From positions 287,837 to 351,836 of the forward strand of contig CEFQ01000004.1 in assembly GCA_900068845.1 (NCBI GenBank): a stretch of DNA of 64,000 nt, in the 5' to 3' direction. This document shows positions 1 through 8,905 of the stretch, in pieces; positions within the stretch are counted from its first letter, which is position 1; each line of letters begins with the position of its first letter. Below the pieces are notes generated by a model. That model was not told where the DNA came from. It worked only from the letters and a program-made list of their open reading frames with translations, and searched no databases. A program made the position numbers and the translations under genes. The stretch comes from Enterobacter ludwigii (GTDB taxonomy: Bacteria > Pseudomonadota > Gammaproteobacteria > Enterobacterales > Enterobacteriaceae).

Positions 1-405
1 GATGCGGCTAAACACTTCAGCACTGACGTGGTCGTTAAGATGCTGTGCCGCTGCAATCAGCGAGGTGTAACTGGCGATCTCCAGGTGTTCAAACACGTTG
101 CCACTGATGGCGCCTTTTACCACTTCATCTTCCACCATCACGCCGCCGATTGATTGGCCGAAGGCGGAGATTTTGCCGGCGATATCTTTCAATACCGAGT
201 GTGACTCGGAATAGCGATCAATCACGCTTTGCATCAGCACCTGATGTTCACGTGTTTCCACAATATGTTGCTCGATTCGCAATTTAAGATCGGGATAGTG
301 TTCAAGGCGCGCTGCCATCTTTTCCAGCATCTTTTCGGCCTGTTTTTCCATCGCATGCGCATCCCTTACCCAATCGAGAAAGTGCTCTTTGTTGTCATTG
401 CTCAT
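1..405 (-). CDS. ferritin-like DUF892 protein (YciE/YciF family), C-terminus outside window
   Basis: Reading leftwards from an ATG at 403-405, an open frame of 135 codons runs off the window start. The protein begins MSNDNKEHFLDWVRDAHAME and continues as an all-helical chain rich in E, H and Q (EKMLEKM, IEQHIVETREHQVLM, GNVFEHLEIASYTSLIAA), which is the pattern of the DUF892 ferritin-like four-helix bundle of YciE and YciF. Carboxylate and histidine residues such as EQHIVETREH could form a di-metal site. It lies 71 bp downstream of the yciG-like gene on the same strand, as in the yciGFE stress operon. Which of YciE or YciF it is closer to cannot be decided from the partial sequence. The members are induced by osmotic or stationary-phase stress; that is family knowledge, not seen here. 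Confidence 0.82.
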   Translation of the reverse strand, partial: MSNDNKEHFLDWVRDAHAMEKQAEKMLEKMAARLEHYPDLKLRIEQHIVETREHQVLMQSVIDRYSESHSVLKDIAGKISAFGQSIGGVMVEDEVVKGAISGNVFEHLEIASYTSLIAAAQHLNDHVSAEVFSRI

Positions 406-476
406 AATATATTTTTCCTGACATTGAAGAATGTTATGGCGACGAGCGACCTGATGTTGTAGCCGCCGCAATAACG

Positions 477-659
477 TCACTCTGGTGATTTATCCACTAC
501 GCGCCGGCTTTTTTTTCCGCCTTTTCGTCCGGCTTCAATTGCCCGTTCGGGATTATTACGGAAATTACCGCCGCTCAGTTGGCCGCCTTTTTTTCCCGCT
601 TCACGGGCTCTTTCTGGGTCCATGGCAAAATTGCCTGAACCTCCACGTGGTGTTGTCAT
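477..659 (-). CDS. yciG: stress-induced KGG-repeat protein, YciG-like
   Basis: A 60-residue, strongly basic and glycine-rich protein with two KGG repeats: GNFAMDPERAREAGKKGG and GNFRNNPERAIEAGRKGG. This repeat defines the KGG (stress-induced bacterial acidophilic repeat) family of YciG. A TGAGG ribosome binding site lies 7-8 bases before the ATG. The gene leads the ferritin-like gene, matching the yciG-yciF-yciE order. Family members are small cytosolic proteins of general stress and swarming; the biochemical role is not known. The 290 bp upstream (660-951) is AT-rich and holds no gene; a sigma-S type promoter is expected there but I cannot pick one with confidence. Confidence 0.9.
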   Translation of the reverse strand: MTTPRGGSGNFAMDPERAREAGKKGGQLSGGNFRNNPERAIEAGRKGGKKSRRVVDKSPE

Positions 660-951
660 AATAAATACCTCAGATAAGTGGGATAACTAATATTTGACTT
701 GCTACTTAAGGCTAGTCGTAAAAGCCTAACGCACAAGGCACTGTAATTAAGAGTTATCTTATCTGTGTTGATATTGCTCAGTTATTTTTCGCAGTTTAAT
801 TCCGTTGTTTTTTTATTTTTAAAAAATAAAGCTCGATGAATAAAACATTGAGAGGTTGTTGTCCGCTTCGCTTATATTTTCAGCTTGGTACAAAGTGATG
901 AAATCAATCAGCATTAAAGCGGTTTTTGTTTTTCGTCGATTTTAATGTGCA
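660..951. other. intergenic, no gene seen
   Basis: AT-rich spacer between the yciG-like start and the terminator of the exporter gene. It must carry the yciG promoter. I see no convincing ORF, RNA gene or repeat. Confidence 0.6.
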
Positions 952-985
952 AAATTATTATTAGCCCTTAAGCATTGAGGGCTAA
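952..985 (-). terminator. intrinsic terminator of the DHA2 exporter gene
   Basis: TTAGCCCT (961-968) pairs with AGGGCTAA (978-985) around a 9-base loop. Read on the minus strand the stem is followed by TAATAATTTT. It sits 30 bp after the stop of the exporter gene. Confidence 0.75.
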
Positions 986-1014
986 TAATGAGATATTTGC
1001 TTATAGCGCAGTAT

Positions 1015-2421
1015 TTATTTCACCAGCACCTGCGCACCGGCATTTTTCTCCAGTCGCACCACGTCAAACAGCGACAGCAGCACCAATACGGCGACGCCAG
1101 CGAAGGCGACATGGATGTCGCTTTGTGCAATCGCCGTATGCTCGTGCCACAGCATGGCGCCACGCAGGAACAGCGCGGCCAACGCAATACCTGCACTCAT
1201 GCTGAACTGGAAGAAAATACTGAACACCACTGAGGCATCGCTCATTTTGGCCTGCGGCACATCCGCGAAGCCCAGGCTGTTGTAGCAACTGAACTGCAGC
1301 GAACGTGACAGCCCGCCAATAAACAAAATCGCCGCAATCGTGAAATAGCCGAGTGACGGATTGAGCAGCAGGCAGCCTAGCATCGCCGCCAGACTGATGA
1401 CGCCGTTAACCAGCAGCACCCGACGAAAACCCCAGCGCTTCATCAGCCAGGTGGTGGCCGGTTTCATCGCCAGATTACCGGCAAACACCCACAGCACCAT
1501 CGCGCCGGCCTGCGCCGCACTCCAGCCAAAACCCAGCTGGAACAGCAATGGCAGTAAAAACGGCACCGCATTGATTGAGGCGCGGAAGAACGATCCACCC
1601 ATCACCGCATTGCGGAACGTGGCAATTTTCATCGCGCTAAACGGCAGCAGCGGCTGCGGATGGCGGAAGCTATGACGATACGCCAGCCAGCTACACAGCA
1701 CGCCAAGCAGTAACAGTGGAATGCCGAGCGGGAGATGCATCTGTCCCAGCGCTTCCAGCGCAATAATCAGTGAGGTGCAGGCGGTGGCGGTGAGCACAAA
1801 GCCCTGCACATCAAACCGGCGCGGTTGCGCTGTTTTGAACTGCGGTACCAGATAAGCGGTGGCGATGATCGCGAGGATGCCGAGCGGAATATTGAGCCAG
1901 AAAATCCACGGCCAGTGGCCATAAGTAACAATCAGGCCACCCAGCGGCGGACCGAGCACCGGCGCAATCAGTCCCGGCCAGGTAATGAAGGCGATGGTTT
2001 TCACCATGTCCTTTTTCTCGGTGACGCGCAGCACCACCATGCGACCCACTGGCACCATCATCGCACCGCCAATGCCTTGCAGAATACGGCTGAGCGTGAA
2101 CATCGCCAGCGTGTCGCTCAGGCCACACAGGATGGAAGCGGGGGTAAAAATCAGAATGGCGCTGGCAAACACCGTGCGTGCGCCGAAGCGCTCCGCCAGC
2201 CAGCCGCTCATCGGGATAAAAACTGCCACCGCAAGTAAGTAAGCGCTAACACCGATATTCAGCGCCACCGGGCTTGAGGCGAAATCCCGCGCCATTTGTG
2301 GAATCGCGGTGGTGATCACCGTGGCATCGAGGTTTTCCATAAAAAAGGTCACGGCGACCAATAACGCTAACAGCAGGGTGTGATGGGAGTTCGGTCTGGC
2401 TTCTCTGCCTGAGTCAATCAT
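1015..2421 (-). CDS. DHA2-family MFS drug:H+ antiporter, MdtD-like
   Basis: 468 residues and about 14 hydrophobic segments, the layout of the DHA2 (EmrB/QacA) family. Visible signatures: NLDATVITTAIPQMA in the first helix, GWLAERFGARTVF (motif A after helix 2), LQGIGGAMMVPVGRMVVLRV, and GLIAPVLGPPLGGLI (motif C of antiporters). Overall it resembles E. coli MdtD in length and in the GGAMMVPVGR segment. It should sit in the inner membrane and export a small organic compound in exchange for protons; the substrate is not known. There is no partner membrane-fusion gene beside it. It is monocistronic, with its own terminator, and a core palindrome repeat lies upstream between it and the dehydrogenase gene. 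Confidence 0.85.
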   Translation of the reverse strand: MIDSGREARPNSHHTLLLALLVAVTFFMENLDATVITTAIPQMARDFASSPVALNIGVSAYLLAVAVFIPMSGWLAERFGARTVFASAILIFTPASILCGLSDTLAMFTLSRILQGIGGAMMVPVGRMVVLRVTEKKDMVKTIAFITWPGLIAPVLGPPLGGLIVTYGHWPWIFWLNIPLGILAIIATAYLVPQFKTAQPRRFDVQGFVLTATACTSLIIALEALGQMHLPLGIPLLLLGVLCSWLAYRHSFRHPQPLLPFSAMKIATFRNAVMGGSFFRASINAVPFLLPLLFQLGFGWSAAQAGAMVLWVFAGNLAMKPATTWLMKRWGFRRVLLVNGVISLAAMLGCLLLNPSLGYFTIAAILFIGGLSRSLQFSCYNSLGFADVPQAKMSDASVVFSIFFQFSMSAGIALAALFLRGAMLWHEHTAIAQSDIHVAFAGVAVLVLLSLFDVVRLEKNAGAQVLVK

Positions 2422-2507
2422 GCGAGGTCCTGCGAAAACAAGGGTATGCAGAGACTGTTAATGAAAAACGCTTAGGGTGCAAATCAAAATCACAGCATGC
2501 ACGAGTC

Positions 2508-2547
2508 GTAGCGGCGCAATACATTGCGCGATAAATCGCGCCGCTAC
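2508..2547. repeat. 40-bp three-way-junction palindrome, solo copy
   Basis: GTAGCGGC, then the hairpin GCAATACATTGC, then the hairpin GCGATAAATCGC, then GCCGCTAC: an 8-bp closing stem around two 5-bp stems with 2-base loops. Same family as 7121, 16101, 22862, 25053, 40331, 52407 and 58746. This copy lacks the long flanking arms. Confidence 0.9.
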
Positions 2548-2581
2548 GAAAGGTGCGATGATTGGCCCCGCACAGGGCAAA

Positions 2582-3670
2582 TCAGATGGCTTCTGCCACG
2601 CTGGCTTTGGACGTAATAAACTGCACTACCGCACGCGTCACCTCGGCGGTGTTGGCCGTGCCGCCGACATCCGGGGTCAAAATGCCTTTGGCGCAGACAA
2701 ACTCGATGCCTTGCATAATCAGCGCCGCCGCGTCGCGCTCGCCGAGATGCTCCAGCATCTGCACCGCGGTCCAGAAGGTGGCGATCGGGTTAGCAATGCC
2801 TTTGCCGGTGATATCAAACGCTGAGCCGTGAATCGGTTCGAACATCGACGGGTAGCGACGCTCGGGATCGATATTGGCGGTCGGCGCCACGCCGAGACTG
2901 CCCGCCAACGCGCCAGCCAGATCCGACAGAATATCGGCGTGCAGGTTAGTGGCCACGATGGTGTCGAGGCTTTGCGGATGCAGCGTCATGCGGTGCGTCA
3001 TGGCATCAACCAGCATTTTGTCCCACTGCACGTCCGGGAACTCTAGCGCTACTTCGGCGGCAATCTCATCCCACATCACCATGCCGTGACGCTGGGCGTT
3101 GGATTTGGTCACCACGGTGAGCAGTTTACGCGGGCGCGACTGCGCCAGTTTAAAGGCATAACGCATGATGCGCGTCACGCCGACGCGGGTGAAAATCGCT
3201 ACTTCAGTGCCCACCTCTTCCGGCAAACCGCGGTGTGCTCGCCCACCGTTCCCGGAGTATTCGCCCTCAGAGTTTTCCCGCACGATGACCCAATCAAGAT
3301 CGCCAGGACCACGATTGCGTAGCGGTGACGTCACACCCGGCAGGATTTTTGTGGGGCGCACGTTGGCGTACTGGTCAAAGCCCTGACAGATCGGCAGACG
3401 CAAACCCCACAGCGTGATGTGATCCGGCACGTCAGGCGCACCCACCGCACCGAAATAAATCGCATCGAACTTCTTCAGCGTTTGCAGGCCATCTTCCGGC
3501 ATCATCACGCCGTGTTGTTTGTAGTAATCCGAACCCCAATCAAAGGTCTCGACATCGAACTTCAGCTGCGGATCCTGCCGCGTCAGCGCGTGCAAGACTT
3601 CCACACCGGCAGAGATCACTTCCGGGCCAATACCATCTGCGGGAATAGCGGCAATCGAATAGTTACGCAT
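2582..3670 (-). CDS. tartrate/D-malate dehydrogenase (isocitrate/isopropylmalate dehydrogenase family)
   Basis: 362 residues, the length of E. coli DmlA and of tartrate dehydrogenase. It starts RNYSIAAIPADGIGPEV (nucleotide-binding start of the beta-decarboxylating dehydrogenases) and contains FDAIYFGAVGAPDVPDH, WVIVRENSEGEYSGNGG, RYAFKLAQSRPRK, NLHADILSDLAGALAGSLG (metal-binding aspartates) and FEPIHGSAFDI, the order seen in DmlA/TtuC. It should oxidise D-malate or tartrate with NAD+ and a divalent metal, with decarboxylation. It is 14 bp downstream of an anion transporter gene on the same strand, and a LysR gene is divergent, so uptake, oxidation and regulation of one dicarboxylate are together. 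I cannot tell D-malate from tartrate. The third residue of the family motif GSA-P is F (GSAFDI). Confidence 0.85.
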   Translation of the reverse strand: MRNYSIAAIPADGIGPEVISAGVEVLHALTRQDPQLKFDVETFDWGSDYYKQHGVMMPEDGLQTLKKFDAIYFGAVGAPDVPDHITLWGLRLPICQGFDQYANVRPTKILPGVTSPLRNRGPGDLDWVIVRENSEGEYSGNGGRAHRGLPEEVGTEVAIFTRVGVTRIMRYAFKLAQSRPRKLLTVVTKSNAQRHGMVMWDEIAAEVALEFPDVQWDKMLVDAMTHRMTLHPQSLDTIVATNLHADILSDLAGALAGSLGVAPTANIDPERRYPSMFEPIHGSAFDITGKGIANPIATFWTAVQMLEHLGERDAAALIMQGIEFVCAKGILTPDVGGTANTAEVTRAVVQFITSKASVAEAI

Positions 3671-3684
3671 GTTGTTTCTCCAGA

Positions 3685-4995
3685 TTAATGAGTATGAGGA
3701 TGAGGAAGCTCCGCCGTTTGCGGCTTATTGCCGCTGGCAGAGAGCAGCAGAACCACGATGGCGGAGATCGCCAGCAGTCCCGCCACGAAATAGAGGCCCC
3801 AGCTGTAGCTGCCGGTTTGCTGGCGAATCACGCCAATCATCATCGGGCCGACAAAACCGCCGAGGTTGCCAATCGAGTTGATGGTGGCGATACCCGCCGC
3901 CGCCGCTGGGCCGCTGAGGAACAGCGTCGGCATGCTCCACAGCGGCGGTTTGGAGGCGCTGATACCAACGGTCACCAGCGTCAGGGCGATAATCACCGTA
4001 AACAGCGTGCTGACGTTGCCGGCATAAATCAGTCCGGCTGCCGCCAGTAAACAGGCACCAATCACGTGCCAGCTGCGCTCTTTGGTGCGATCCGAATGGC
4101 GCGCCCACAGGATCATGCCGATCACGCCGATTACCGCCGGGAAGGCGTTGAGGAAACCGATTTCCATTGAGGATGCGCCAAAGCTGCGGATGATCTGCGG
4201 CGACCAGATGCCCAGCGTGTACAAGCCCGCTGAGGTGCCGAAATAGACCAGTGCCAGCGCTAATACGCGTTTATCAGCCAGTCCGCGCCATGCGCTGCTG
4301 TGGCTCTGATTGGCGGCGCGCGCCTGTTCTTCCGCCCGCATGGTGTTTTCCAGCCAGGCGCGCTCCTCATCGTTCAGCCACTTCGCTTTTGCCGGACGGT
4401 CGGTGAGGTAGAACAGCACCACGATACCGAACAGCAGCGCCGGGATGGCTTCCAGCACAAACATCCATTGCCATCCGGCGTAGCCCAGTAGGCCATGCAT
4501 TTCCAGCAGCGCAGCAGAGATCGGCGAACCCAGTGCTGTTGAAAGCGGTGCGGCAGCCATAAAGATGGCGGTGACCTGCGCGCGTTTCGCCGCCGGGAAC
4601 CAGTAGCTGAGATAGAGAATGATGCCGGGGAAGAAACCGGCTTCCGCTACGCCGAGCAGGAAGCGCAGCACATAGAAGCTGGTGGTGCCCTGCACGAAGG
4701 CCATGCAGCCGGAGACTAATCCCCAGGTGATCATCACGCGGGCGATCCAGATACGTGCGCCGACTTTATGCAGAATTAAATTCGACGGTACTTCAAACAG
4801 GAAATAACCAAGGAAGAAAATTCCGGCACCAAAACCAAATACCGTGGGTGAGAAACCTAAATCCTGATTCATGGTTAATGCAGCAAAACCAATATTGACG
4901 CGATCGAGAAAGGCGATGAAGTAGAGCAGCATGATGAAGGGCACAATGCGTAACGTCACTTTACGCATCACCCTTTTTTCGAGGTGAGAGTTCAT
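3685..4995 (-). CDS. MFS anion:cation symporter, tartrate/hydroxy acid transporter type
   Basis: 436 residues, 12 predicted membrane segments, ACS family of the major facilitator superfamily. Characteristic pieces: RIVPFIMLLYFIAFLDRVNIGFA in helix 1, FFLGYFLFEVPSNLIL in helix 2, LRFLLGVAEAGFFPGIILYLSYWFP (family signature) and a cytoplasmic loop with basic residues after helix 6. The same fold carries tartrate (TtuB), phthalate and glucarate. The gene starts at an ATG 131 bp from a divergent LysR gene and continues into the dehydrogenase gene, so it most likely imports the substrate of that enzyme by proton symport through the inner membrane. Confidence 0.85.
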   Translation of the reverse strand: MNSHLEKRVMRKVTLRIVPFIMLLYFIAFLDRVNIGFAALTMNQDLGFSPTVFGFGAGIFFLGYFLFEVPSNLILHKVGARIWIARVMITWGLVSGCMAFVQGTTSFYVLRFLLGVAEAGFFPGIILYLSYWFPAAKRAQVTAIFMAAAPLSTALGSPISAALLEMHGLLGYAGWQWMFVLEAIPALLFGIVVLFYLTDRPAKAKWLNDEERAWLENTMRAEEQARAANQSHSSAWRGLADKRVLALALVYFGTSAGLYTLGIWSPQIIRSFGASSMEIGFLNAFPAVIGVIGMILWARHSDRTKERSWHVIGACLLAAAGLIYAGNVSTLFTVIIALTLVTVGISASKPPLWSMPTLFLSGPAAAAGIATINSIGNLGGFVGPMMIGVIRQQTGSYSWGLYFVAGLLAISAIVVLLLSASGNKPQTAELPHPHTH

Positions 4996-5085
4996 ATTAA
5001 AGTGCTCCAGATTGTGTAGGGGTAGTATTATTTTTTTGTCTTCGCGTTCAGTATGCAGTTTTGCTTTAGCGGATCATCAGGCGTG

Positions 5086-5110
5086 GATTATATAAAGTAT
5101 TTGCATAATC
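5086..5110. promoter_or_regulatory. candidate LysR operator between divergent genes
   Basis: GATTAT (5086-5091) and ATAATC (5105-5110) are inverted and 13 bp apart, 16 bp before the GTG start of the LysR gene and about 90 bp before the transporter start. LysR proteins bind such dyads in the shared promoter of the divergent target. No footprint information; inference. Confidence 0.4.
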
Positions 5111-5126
5111 AACGGGCGAGGGAAAT

Positions 5127-6035
5127 GTGGATATAAATCAATTGCGTTGTTTTGTCGCCGTAGGCAAAGAACTCCATTTCGGGCGCGCTGCCCAAAGAAT
5201 GGAAATGATGCCTGCGTCACTTTCTCGCTTCATCCGTTTACTGGAAGAAGACCTTGGCGTGCGCTTGTTAAATCGCTCGACGCGCAATGTTTCATTAACC
5301 GCCGAAGGTGCAATATTTTTTGACGAGGCCAGCAAGTTAATCGATCAATTTGATGCGCTGGCGCAGCGATTTAAAGTGGGATTAAAAGATGAACGGCGTA
5401 CATTACGCATTGGCGCCATCGATAGCGCCGCGTGTGGATTAGTTCCGGCTTTACTCAACTTATTTGTGCCGCTGCATCCACACAGTGATATTCATATTAT
5501 TGAAGACAAAACCATTAATTTAATCCCGAAATTAAAATCGGGCTGGCTGGATATGATTTTTATCCGCGAACCGCAAAGTATCGATGCGTCTTTAGCGGTG
5601 CGTTTTATTACCCGTGAAAGCTGCGTGCTGGCGGTGCCAATTCAGCATGCGCTGGCGCAGCGCGAACGGGTGGCGGTGGCTGATTTTCAGCATGAAGCGA
5701 TGATTATTCCCGATCGCCGCACGCGCCCGCACAGCCACGATCTGACGATGAATTTGTTCAAACTGGCGGGATTTACGCCGCACATCGCGCAGTTCGCCGA
5801 AGAGAAGCAAACCATTCTGAGTTTGGTGTCGGCAGGTTTGGGATTGGCCGTGGTGCCTGCATCGTACCGCACGATGAATAGCGACAGCGTGCGCTACATT
5901 GCGCTGGATTTACCGGAACAGATTAAAGGTTTGCCGCTGAGCATTGCCTGGCAGAAGGGCAACGAAGATGCGTTTCTGCGCGAGATGCTGCGCTTGCTGC
6001 AAGAGCATGAGCGTCAGCTGACGGCGAAGCTGTAG
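5127..6035 (+). CDS. LysR-family regulator of the adjacent dehydrogenase/transporter operon
   Basis: 302 residues. The N-terminal winged helix-turn-helix (residues 1-60: MDINQLRCFVAVGKELHFGRAAQRMEMMPASLSRFIRLLEEDLGVRLLNRSTRNVSLTAEG) is a full LysR domain and is followed by a two-lobed effector domain. The start is GTG at 5127, placed by the family N-terminus and by a GGCGAGGGA ribosome binding site. Divergent to the transporter-dehydrogenase operon, as DmlR is to dmlA in E. coli, so activation in the presence of the hydroxy acid substrate is the likely role. GTG start and AT-richer codon use in the first third are ordinary for this type of gene. Confidence 0.88.
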   Translation: MDINQLRCFVAVGKELHFGRAAQRMEMMPASLSRFIRLLEEDLGVRLLNRSTRNVSLTAEGAIFFDEASKLIDQFDALAQRFKVGLKDERRTLRIGAIDSAACGLVPALLNLFVPLHPHSDIHIIEDKTINLIPKLKSGWLDMIFIREPQSIDASLAVRFITRESCVLAVPIQHALAQRERVAVADFQHEAMIIPDRRTRPHSHDLTMNLFKLAGFTPHIAQFAEEKQTILSLVSAGLGLAVVPASYRTMNSDSVRYIALDLPEQIKGLPLSIAWQKGNEDAFLREMLRLLQEHERQLTAKL

Positions 6036-6137
6036 CGCTGTCTCCATCCAGTGGCTAATTGCCACGACTCTCTCTATGATGAAAACTTTCCCGCGCCAAT
6101 GTCGGGAATGATCAATGAGTTAGGGGACAATCGCGCG

Positions 6138-7097
6138 ATGACCATTTTAAACGACCTGGATTTGCGGCAGCTGGAAGCCTTCTCGGCGGTGATCTCCGCC
6201 GGTAGCGTTACGGCGGCGGCGAAGGCGCTCAATCGCTCGCAGCCGGCGGTGTCGCGTTTGATTCAGGAACTGGAACAATCGCTGGGTTATCCGCTGTTTA
6301 TCCGCAACGGACCGCGTATTCATCCCTCAGAAGAGGCGCTGCAGTTGCATCAGTACGTGCAGAAAGCGCTGCTCTCATTGCAACAGATCCGCCTGCGTGC
6401 GCAGGAGATTGCCCATCAGCAGCATCGTCCACTGAGCATTGCCGCCACGCCCGCACTGGCGGCGGGGTTATTGCCACAGGCACTGGCCGCGCTTAACTTG
6501 CAGAACAAAGTGCAGATCATCAGTGAATCCGCCGTGAATACCGCACATGCGGTGATAACTGCCGAAGCCGATCTCGGTTTATGCAGTTTGCCGCTGGAAC
6601 ATCACGCGGTGGAGCTGCACTGGATTGGACAGTCGCAGTGCGTAGTGGCGCTGCCGGAAAATGATGAGTTGGCCGCGCACACTCAGCTGTCGTTGAGCAG
6701 CCTGGCCGGACGCCGTTTGATTGCGCCTTGGAGCCCGCAGCGCCTGCGCGGGCGCTATGAAAAAGCGCTGAAAAAGGTCAAAACGCCGCTGCATGAAACC
6801 ATCGAAACCAACTCATCCGCTAATATGCTTGGCTGCGTACGCGCCGGGCTCGGCGTGGCCATTCTCGAACCCGTTACCGCCTGGGGCATGCCGCTGGCCG
6901 GTGTAGCGATCCGCCAGCTTGAGGAGGATATTCCTTACTACTTTGGTGTCATCACGCCGCAGGGGCGCCAAATCTCCGCTGCCGCACAGTCATTGGTCGA
7001 GGCAATCGCCCGCGCTGCCGCCGATTTGCTGCCCGGTTTTGAACGCCTATCCGCCAGCGAGCATCCACGCATTATGCGCCTGATTAATCAGGATTAA
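6138..7097 (+). CDS. LysR-family transcriptional regulator
   Basis: The frame is open from 6051, but homology to LysR starts and the GGGGA at 6123-6127 favour the ATG at 6138 (MTILNDLDLRQLEAFSAV), giving 319 residues. The DNA-binding domain reads VISAGSVTAAAKALNRSQPAVSRLIQELEQSLGYPLFIRNG; the rest is a LysR substrate-binding domain ending QSLVEAIARAAADLLPG. It follows the first LysR gene by about 100 bp and precedes the flavoprotein/ABC operon by 347 bp on the same strand. It may control that operon; this is a guess from position. Confidence 0.85.
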   Translation: MTILNDLDLRQLEAFSAVISAGSVTAAAKALNRSQPAVSRLIQELEQSLGYPLFIRNGPRIHPSEEALQLHQYVQKALLSLQQIRLRAQEIAHQQHRPLSIAATPALAAGLLPQALAALNLQNKVQIISESAVNTAHAVITAEADLGLCSLPLEHHAVELHWIGQSQCVVALPENDELAAHTQLSLSSLAGRRLIAPWSPQRLRGRYEKALKKVKTPLHETIETNSSANMLGCVRAGLGVAILEPVTAWGMPLAGVAIRQLEEDIPYYFGVITPQGRQISAAAQSLVEAIARAAADLLPGFERLSASEHPRIMRLINQD

Positions 7098-7120
7098 ACC
7101 TCTTAGCCAAATCGTATTTT

Positions 7121-7160
7121 GTAGCGGCGCAATTTATTGCGCGATAAATCGCGCCGCTAC
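7121..7160. repeat. 40-bp three-way-junction palindrome, solo copy
   Basis: Perfect copy: closing stem GTAGCGGC/GCCGCTAC, inner hairpins GCAATTTATTGC and GCGATAAATCGC. It sits 24 bp after the LysR stop codon and lacks the long arms of the composite elements. Confidence 0.92.
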
Positions 7161-7338
7161 GGAAGGTGCGTGATTTAAGTCATCAGCCAGCGTATGAAAA
7201 ATTTCCTCTTAAAAGCCTTATAACATTTCTGGCATAAGATATAAGAAATCCATTGGTCAAAAGCTGAGCGTGATTCTTGACTCCGAATTAGGGCAAGAGG
7301 ATTATGCGAAATCTTAGCTCTTACTATGCGGTTTGGTG

Positions 7339-7373
7339 ATTATTACCCTTTAACTATGTGTTATAGGGATAAT
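7339..7373. promoter_or_regulatory. imperfect dyad before the flavoprotein operon
   Basis: ATTATTACCCTTTAAC (7339-7354) and GTTATAGGGATAAT (7360-7373) are inverted with a 5-base centre and small bulges. It lies 72 bp before the operon start in a 347-bp spacer with no gene. Could be an operator or part of a promoter (TATAGGGATAAT contains -10-like hexamers). No regulator can be assigned. Confidence 0.4.
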
Positions 7374-7444
7374 GAAAATGCAAATTTACCACCGCGCTTG
7401 AGTGGTTTTCGCCCGCATTCAGGCTGCCGCTTCTTTCAGGGAAA

Positions 7445-8905
7445 ATGTGTATGACTCATGCCGCCGATGGCCTTGCCGCGCTGGAAGCCCAGCTTCAGCA
7501 GGATTTGGAATATCTTGAACTGCCCGCGAAATCCTGGGTGCCAGAGCGCACGCTGGATGGCGCACCCGTGCGTGACGTGGTGGTGATCGGTGCAGGCATG
7601 TGCGGGCTGGCGGCGGTGGCCAAATTACAGTTCACCGGCATCACGAATGTGGTGGCGTATGATGCCGCACCTGCCGGGTTGGAAGGTCCGTGGGTGACAT
7701 TTGCGCGCATGGAAACGTTGCGTTCGCCGAAGTCATTGCACGGCCCAGCGCTCGGTATGGCGCAGCTGACGTTCCGCGCGTGGTTCACCGCGCAGTGGGG
7801 CAAAGACGCCTGGCAGGCGTTGGATAAAATTCCCAAAGCGCAATGGATGGATTACCTGATTTGGTATCGCAAGGTGTTGAATCTGCCGGTGCGCAATAAC
7901 GTGCGCGTCACCCATATTGCCTTTACAGGTGATCTGATTGCCCTCGATCTCAGCGGGGCCGAAACCGGCCGCATTTACACCCGTCGTTTGGTGCTGGCCA
8001 CGGGACGTTCAGGTCTCGGCGGCTTTGCTGTGCCGGACTTCCTGCAGGGTATTGATCGTCAGTTCTGGGCGCACTCCGCCGACGACATTGATTTCTCTGC
8101 CCTTCAGGGCAAGCGCATTGCGGTAATTGGCGCGGGCGCATCGTCGATGGATAACGCCGCCACCGCGCTGGAAAACGGCGCGGGCGCGGTAGATCTGCTG
8201 ATTCGTCGCAAACAGATGCCGCGCATTAACAAAATGACCGGCATTGGCAGTCAGGGGGTGGTACACGGCATGCATCAGGTGCCGGACGCGTGGAAATGGA
8301 AGTTTGTCGATTACACCGCCACCACGCAAACCCCGCCTCCGCGCTCCTCGACACTGCGCGTGTCGCGTCATGCCAATGCGCGCTTCTTCCTCGACTGCGG
8401 CATTATCGCGGTAAAACAAGCAGGCGATGGCTTACTGATTGAAACCACCCAAGGCCCGATGCGCTATGACTTCCTGATTGCCGCCACCGGTTTTAGCAAC
8501 GATTTCCACGGTCGCCCAGAGTTTGCCGCCCTCGCGCCGCATATCCGTAGCTGGCGTGACGGACGCTATCAGCCAGAGATGGGCGCGCCGCGCGCCAATC
8601 TGCTGGAAGCGCCGGATCTCGGCCCCGCATTCGAATTCCGTGAATTAACGCCTGGCGCATGTCCGTTGCTTGCGCATATTCACTGCTTCAACGATGCCGC
8701 GATGCTAACGCACGGCAAAGTCTCAGGTGACATTCCGGCAGTAAGCGCCGGTGCCGACCGCCTGGTGCGCGGTATTACCGCGTCGCTGTTTGCCGAAGAC
8801 ATTGAGCAGCATTACGCCAACTTACAGGCTTTTGACACCCCTGAATTGCAGGGCGACGAATGGGTGGATTCCACGCCCTTACTCAACCAGGAGAACGCGC
8901 AGTGA
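7445..8905 (+). CDS. FAD/NAD(P)-binding flavoprotein, lead gene of the ABC operon
   Basis: 486 residues. Two Rossmann motifs are visible: RDVVVIGAGMCGLAAVAKL near residue 45 (FAD) and GKRIAVIGAGASSMDNAATAL near residue 225 (NADPH), with LVLATGRSGLGGF and FLIAATGFSNDFHG as the usual ATG motifs. This is the layout of flavin-containing or Baeyer-Villiger type monooxygenases and of N-hydroxylases, although the exact FxGxxxHxxxW fingerprint of Baeyer-Villiger enzymes is not obvious. Start: ATG at 7445 with AGGG before it; an in-frame ATG follows two codons later. The stop overlaps the next gene by 4 bp (GTGA). A soluble oxygenase or oxidase acting on the compound imported by the downstream transporter is the simplest reading. 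Confidence 0.85.
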   Translation: MCMTHAADGLAALEAQLQQDLEYLELPAKSWVPERTLDGAPVRDVVVIGAGMCGLAAVAKLQFTGITNVVAYDAAPAGLEGPWVTFARMETLRSPKSLHGPALGMAQLTFRAWFTAQWGKDAWQALDKIPKAQWMDYLIWYRKVLNLPVRNNVRVTHIAFTGDLIALDLSGAETGRIYTRRLVLATGRSGLGGFAVPDFLQGIDRQFWAHSADDIDFSALQGKRIAVIGAGASSMDNAATALENGAGAVDLLIRRKQMPRINKMTGIGSQGVVHGMHQVPDAWKWKFVDYTATTQTPPPRSSTLRVSRHANARFFLDCGIIAVKQAGDGLLIETTQGPMRYDFLIAATGFSNDFHGRPEFAALAPHIRSWRDGRYQPEMGAPRANLLEAPDLGPAFEFRELTPGACPLLAHIHCFNDAAMLTHGKVSGDIPAVSAGADRLVRGITASLFAEDIEQHYANLQAFDTPELQGDEWVDSTPLLNQENAQ